Shown here one piece after another: positions 60,673-64,000 of a stretch of 64,000 bases of DNA (position 1 is the first letter of the stretch; every line of letters starts with the position of its first letter). Made by a program: the position numbers and the translations under genes. The stretch covers positions 236,984 through 300,983 of the forward strand of contig CAXAMN010027506.1 in assembly GCA_963970005.1 (NCBI GenBank), written 5' to 3'. The stretch comes from Durusdinium trenchii (Eukaryota; Sar; Dinophyceae; Suessiales; Symbiodiniaceae). The notes under the pieces were generated by a model that made no database searches, was not told the origin of the DNA, and worked only from the letters and a program-made list of their open reading frames with translations.

Positions 60673-63182
60673 TCACAGACAAGGGTTTGCCGGTGGTATT
60701 CAAGAGCTCAGCAGTCCGAGACAATGCAAGAGCAACAACAAGGCACTACGTCTATGTCGACAACCTTGGCATTGTTTCCCCTCACCGGGGGGTCGTCCAG
60801 TCGGCGCTCCAGGAGCTGGACAGTCACTTTGGAGGCAAGGGACTTCTTCTTCATCCAGGAGAGGTCCACAGTGAAGAAACGAAAGCACTGGGGGCAATAT
60901 TGGATGGCAAGACTCTTTGCTCCCGAATTTGCCCAGAGAGGTATCACAAGGTCAGACAGAGCATCAGAGGTCTTTTACAAAAGCCGCAGGTGACGGGACA
61001 GATGGTTGAAGTTGTCTTGGGCCATGCAACCTTTTGCGCATTGAACAACCGTATGCTCATGTCGATCTTCCACAGTTGTTACAAGTTCATAAGAGCACAC
61101 TACTTTGAACCGGTGGCAATGTGGGATGCAGTGCGTCGTGAGTTCACAGCCTTTTCAGGACTCATGATTTTTCTTCGAGCGGACTGGTGGCGCCCTTGGA
61201 ACAGTTTGGTGTGTTGCAGCGACGCCAGTACTACTGGCTATGGGGTATGCACATCACATTGGAGGCTAGAGGATGTCAGAAAGGTTGGTCGACAGAAGGA
61301 ACGGAGCCGCTTTAAACGTTGTGACAATCATCCAGCTAGAGAGTCAGCCTTAACTTCAGCAGGGTTCATTCGTGATGAGTTGACAGGTGCATGGAAGGCA
61401 GGCAATCTTTCAACTGAAGATTATCTCAACCTCAGCGGGTGGAAACTGGACCAAAGTTTTGAGGAGGTTCCAGCCCGCCTGCTGAGGAAGCAATTGTGGC
61501 AGCCAAAGCTTTGGGGAAAGTGGCGCTTCAACGAAGGCATCATTATCCTTGAGGCCCGGGCGGCCGTGAAAGCGATGAAGCGGATTGCGATGAGCCGGTA
61601 CGGTTCGCAGACACGACAGCTTTTCTTGTTGGACAACATGTCACTGACCTTAGCACTCGAGCGTAGCCGCAGTCGTCAGTATGGGCTCCTGAGGCAGGTG
61701 AGGGTTTTCAATGCCTATTGCATAGCTAGAGGTATACAGCCCAGCTTCAGGTGGATTCCTAGTGAGTTGAATAGTTCAGACGAACCATCTCGTTTTGGCA
61801 CGGACGAACCTTCCAAGCTGCTCACCTCGGAGATCCCCAAGAGAACCAGACGACTAGCCGCCCCGGAGAGAGATGTCCCTCCAAGGGCGGCCAGAGTGGA
61901 GCAAGTGTTGAAGCCCGGAAAGCTTGTTGCGCCGAGTCGTTCGAGCAAGAAGGAGGCCTTGTTGAAGCCTGTCGAGACCAGCGAGCTCCTGGCAACAAAG
62001 GGAGTGCTGGGAAAACTGCCCACGCTGGAGAGTCCAGGGGAGGAGACCAAAACCCTGGGAGTCGATCTCTCCATGTCCAGCAGTTCCGACAGCAGCAGCG
62101 AGGTCGACATGACCCAGAAGAGAAAGAAGAACTTGCACAGTCGCGCCCGACACCGGAGGCGCAAATATGTGGACTTCCTCATAGACGGCAAGGACAAGGA
62201 TGGGCTGAGTCTTTTGGAGAAGAGAGCCATTGGAACAGCCGCAGAGAAAATGTACCAGAAAGAGCTTCAGGCCTTCAAGGACTATGCAGTGTGTCGGGGA
62301 CTGGACCCGAAAGATGCCGAGGGGGTGGACAGGTTGATGGCGCAGTACATGAACCATTGTTCTTTGGCAGGACACCAGGCCTATGTTGGAGACCGCCTCA
62401 TAGCCAGTTGGTTGCACCATCACCCACAGTTCAGCAAGACTGGGGTGAAGAAGATCCCCAGAGCCCTGAGGTGTCTGAAAGGTTGGCGAAGACTTTGCCC
62501 TGGACGGTCGCGAGTTCCATACCCTTTGAGCATTTGGTGTGCAGTGGCATGTCTGATGATCAACATGGGTTTTTCCAAGATGGCCGTTTTTGTGATGCTA
62601 GCAGTGTCCACCTACAGTCGCCCCTCCGAGTTGTTGCGGCTGAGGACCTTCAGTTTGATCAAACCGGCACCAGGAGTGACCAGCAGTTGGAGCTTGCTTC
62701 TGAGCCCAGAAGAGTTGCAGGAGAGTTCAAAGACTGGAGACTACGATGTCAGTGTCCTGTTAGACTCTCCCTATACGAATTGTTGGCTTGGCAAGTTCCT
62801 CACGGTCATGAAGAGGGCCAGCAGCAACTCGGCCCTGTGGGACTTCGACTACAGTCAGTACCTGGCAGTGATAAAGAAGATTGCCAAGAAGATGGAGGTG
62901 CCACTGGAGCCTTATCACACGAGGCACAGCGGCCCCTCCATCGACAGAAGCCGAAAGTACAGGTCGCAGCTCGAGGTACAGAAGAGAGGCCAGTGGAAGA
63001 GTTCAAAGTCATGCGTGAGGTACGAGAAAGCCGCCCGGTTGGCTCGGACCTGGGAGCAAGTGCCGCAGAAGACAAAGGACTTCGCCCTGGCTTGCGAGGA
63101 GGCGTTCGACGACATCATGCTTGGAAGAAAGAAGTGTCCCGACTCCAGCCGCCTAGGCGGAACGGGAAAGGGCAGTTTGTAG
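60606..63182 (+). CDS. YR element RT C-terminus, RNase H and tyrosine recombinase
   Basis: RT motif C is HYVYVDNLGI, i.e. YVDN, not YVDD. RNase H follows: CCSDASTTGYGVC (Asp), IILEARAAVKAM (Glu), LFLLDNMSLTLAL (Asp) and FRWIPSELNSSDEPSR. A Ser/Lys-rich linker leads to the recombinase. The SAM-like N-domain begins near 62150. The catalytic domain has MLAVSTYSRPSELLRLRTF (Arg I), EPYHTRHSGPSIDRS (Arg II region), QKRGQWKSSKSCVRYEKAA (Trp in the H/W position and Tyr nucleophile in RYEK). All core residues of the recombinase are present, although the His preceding Arg II by three is Tyr. Ends at TAG 63180-63182. Confidence 0.87.
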   Translation: MYGVFDQRASVCLDQVIRDSTLITDKGLPVVFKSSAVRDNARATTRHYVYVDNLGIVSPHRGVVQSALQELDSHFGGKGLLLHPGEVHSEETKALGAILDGKTLCSRICPERYHKVRQSIRGLLQKPQVTGQMVEVVLGHATFCALNNRMLMSIFHSCYKFIRAHYFEPVAMWDAVRREFTAFSGLMIFLRADWWRPWNSLVCCSDASTTGYGVCTSHWRLEDVRKVGRQKERSRFKRCDNHPARESALTSAGFIRDELTGAWKAGNLSTEDYLNLSGWKLDQSFEEVPARLLRKQLWQPKLWGKWRFNEGIIILEARAAVKAMKRIAMSRYGSQTRQLFLLDNMSLTLALERSRSRQYGLLRQVRVFNAYCIARGIQPSFRWIPSELNSSDEPSRFGTDEPSKLLTSEIPKRTRRLAAPERDVPPRAARVEQVLKPGKLVAPSRSSKKEALLKPVETSELLATKGVLGKLPTLESPGEETKTLGVDLSMSSSSDSSSEVDMTQKRKKNLHSRARHRRRKYVDFLIDGKDKDGLSLLEKRAIGTAAEKMYQKELQAFKDYAVCRGLDPKDAEGVDRLMAQYMNHCSLAGHQAYVGDRLIASWLHHHPQFSKTGVKKIPRALRCLKGWRRLCPGRSRVPYPLSIWCAVACLMINMGFSKMAVFVMLAVSTYSRPSELLRLRTFSLIKPAPGVTSSWSLLLSPEELQESSKTGDYDVSVLLDSPYTNCWLGKFLTVMKRASSNSALWDFDYSQYLAVIKKIAKKMEVPLEPYHTRHSGPSIDRSRKYRSQLEVQKRGQWKSSKSCVRYEKAARLARTWEQVPQKTKDFALACEEAFDDIMLGRKKCPDSSRLGGTGKGSL

Positions 63183-63508
63183 CAGACCTTTTCTCTGGGT
63201 GCGGAGGAGTGGCACTGGCCTGTGAGAGGTTAGGCTTTGTGAGCAAGCAATGGGACATTAGGTTGGGGCACACATGTGACTTGACAAGTCGTAGCGTTGT
63301 TCGCAAGTTGAAGTGCAGCATCTGGACCGGGAAGGTCCTAGCCGTGATGATGGCGCCTCCTTGCAACAGTTTTTCAGTGGCTCGTGATCGCACAAAAGTG
63401 ATTCGTACACGAGAGTTTCTTTGGGGATTGCCTGATTGTTTTTTGACAGCCAGTGAACAAGAGAAAATACAGTTGGGCAATGCTTGCCTTCGAACATGTT
63501 TTCTTTGA
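63155..63508 (+). CDS. YR element C5-methyltransferase-like domain, first part
   Basis: Frame -1 relative to the recombinase. FVADLFSGCGGVALACERLG is motif I (DLFSGCGG) of C5-cytosine methyltransferases. VMMAPPCNSFSVARDRT is motif IV with the catalytic Cys of the PC pair. The stretch between is short (about 45 residues). The frame closes at TGA 63506-63508, where a one-base shift moves the conserved sequence to the next frame (LIRMLDRFRIPWILENP). The enzyme would act on DNA or RNA cytosine; substrate unknown. Confidence 0.75.
   Translation, partial: RRNGKGQFVADLFSGCGGVALACERLGFVSKQWDIRLGHTCDLTSRSVVRKLKCSIWTGKVLAVMMAPPCNSFSVARDRTKVIRTREFLWGLPDCFLTASEQEKIQLGNACLRTCFL
63164..63170 (+). promoter_or_regulatory. 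GGGAAAG heptamer, candidate -1 frameshift site
   Basis: In the recombinase frame the phase is ac|G GGA AAG|GGC, a canonical X XXY YYZ slippery arrangement, four codons before the TAG. A -1 slip leads into the frame NGKGQFVADLFSGCGG, which is the methyltransferase. Programmed frameshifting is inference; the shift could be a simple mutation, and no downstream pseudoknot was modelled. Confidence 0.4.
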
Positions 63509-63897
63509 TTCGCATGCTGGACCGTTTCAGAATTCCGTGGATCTTGGAGAACCCGGCAAGTTCAAAGTGTTGGCATCTCCCCTTCTGGCAACAACTATGT
63601 TCTCAGCCCCACATACAAGTTGTTTATGCCGATTTTTGCCGTTTTGGAACCGCATGGAAGAAGCATACACGTTTTGTTTGTGGAAACATTGAGTTGTCAG
63701 ATTTGCACCGTGTCAATTTGCAGTGCACCGGACGTTCGATTTGCAGTGTTACGGGCAAACCCCACTTCCATCTCACCGGAAAGGGACCAGGAGGTCGGAA
63801 TTGGACAGAGATTGCACAACCCTATCCTAAGTTACTTTGCAGCGGGTTGGCGCATGCTCTTACAGCTCGTTATCACTACAACTATGTGTCTTACTAA
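63484..63897 (+). CDS. YR element C5-methyltransferase-like domain, second part
   Basis: The frameshifted continuation reads FRIPWILENPASSKCW, equivalent to motif VI (ENP in place of ENV), then YADFCRFGTAWKKHTRFVCG and RSICSVTGKPHFHLTGKGPG, ending AQPYPKLLCSGLAHALT. That order (C-x-FG-x-x-W+K-x-T, C-x-x-TG-x-x-H, A-x-x-YP) recurs in phage and dinoflagellate retroelement methyltransferase-like proteins, as I recall them. Motifs VIII-X in the classical sense are not evident, so this may be a distinct, shortened C5-MTase-like family. Confidence 0.65.
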   Translation: MPSNMFSLIRMLDRFRIPWILENPASSKCWHLPFWQQLCSQPHIQVVYADFCRFGTAWKKHTRFVCGNIELSDLHRVNLQCTGRSICSVTGKPHFHLTGKGPGGRNWTEIAQPYPKLLCSGLAHALTARYHYNYVSY

Positions 63898-64000
63898 CAC
63901 AGCGGAGTTTCTACAAGTGCTGGTTAACATTCCTGAATTTGGGGGCAATGATTTTGGGAGATAAAACCCGAGGGCTTTGGGACGGTGTGGCGAGCTCTGT

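Larger units (their letters stand above)
57759..64000 (+). mobile_element. Tyrosine-recombinase (DIRS-like) retrotransposon with methyltransferase domain
   Basis: The order gag, RT, RNase H, tyrosine recombinase, methyltransferase on the plus strand defines a YR retrotransposon. These integrate through a recombinase instead of a DDE integrase. Classical DIRS1 elements carry an adenine-type methyltransferase; here the domain has C5-cytosine-type motifs. At least four frameshifts separate blocks that must once have been continuous, so the copy is degenerate. The right terminus is not identified. Confidence 0.85.

Overview
The window looks like nuclear DNA of a dinoflagellate, most likely a Symbiodiniaceae-type genome. 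The signs are truncated copies of the dinoflagellate spliced leader ending in TTTGGCTCAAG, fragments of the large dinoflagellate BspA-like leucine-rich-repeat family, split genes with apparent GC 5' splice sites, and three retrotransposons of very different classes that each carry a methyltransferase-like domain. No bacterial operons, tRNAs or rRNAs were seen. Species assignment is inference.

Layout. (1) 1-12480, minus strand: a non-LTR retrotransposon (LINE) cut off by the left window edge. ORF1 (12169 to 5312, about 2285 codons, one internal TAA) carries a ubiquitin-specific-protease-like domain and a DNMT3-like cytosine methyltransferase. It overlaps ORF2 by the four bases ATGA. ORF2 (5315 to beyond base 1) carries an APE-type endonuclease, reverse transcriptase, a zf-RVT zinc motif and RNase H, and is broken by one TAG and one frameshift. 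The element's 5' end seems to be a spliced-leader relic at 12461-12480, joined to a leucine-rich-repeat gene fragment. (2) 12482-13256, minus: two pieces of that gene family. (3) 13723-22871, minus: a Ty1/copia-type element with one very long gag-pol frame. About 1,100 residues past RNase H hold a proline-rich stretch, a third zinc knuckle and a methyltransferase-like domain; a small membrane/Cys ORF follows. (4) 22983-23630, plus: a coiled-coil coding fragment opposite the copia 5' leader.

(5) 23.7-57.7 kb: mostly non-coding, AT-richer DNA with short GC-rich islands that read as exons. The best supported are six to eight plus-strand exons between 31.6 and 36.7 kb that together spell a JmjC (cupin_4, NO66/MINA53-like) dioxygenase. 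Isolated exon-like islands of unknown function follow. The region also holds a 21-bp minisatellite (with ten Ns), an approximately 884-bp tandem duplication, a 0.3-kb repeat pair 1.7 kb apart, and a perfect 15-bp hairpin.

(6) 57.76-63.9 kb, plus: a tyrosine-recombinase (DIRS-like) retrotransposon with gag, RT, RNase H, tyrosine recombinase and a C5-methyltransferase-like domain. Gag and RT overlap by ATGA. A GGGAAAG heptamer sits where the recombinase frame passes to the methyltransferase frame. Most retroelement frames carry one or a few lesions, so these copies are probably recently dead rather than active. The main theme is repeated, independent capture of methyltransferase domains by retroelements, plus a deubiquitinase-like domain on the LINE.
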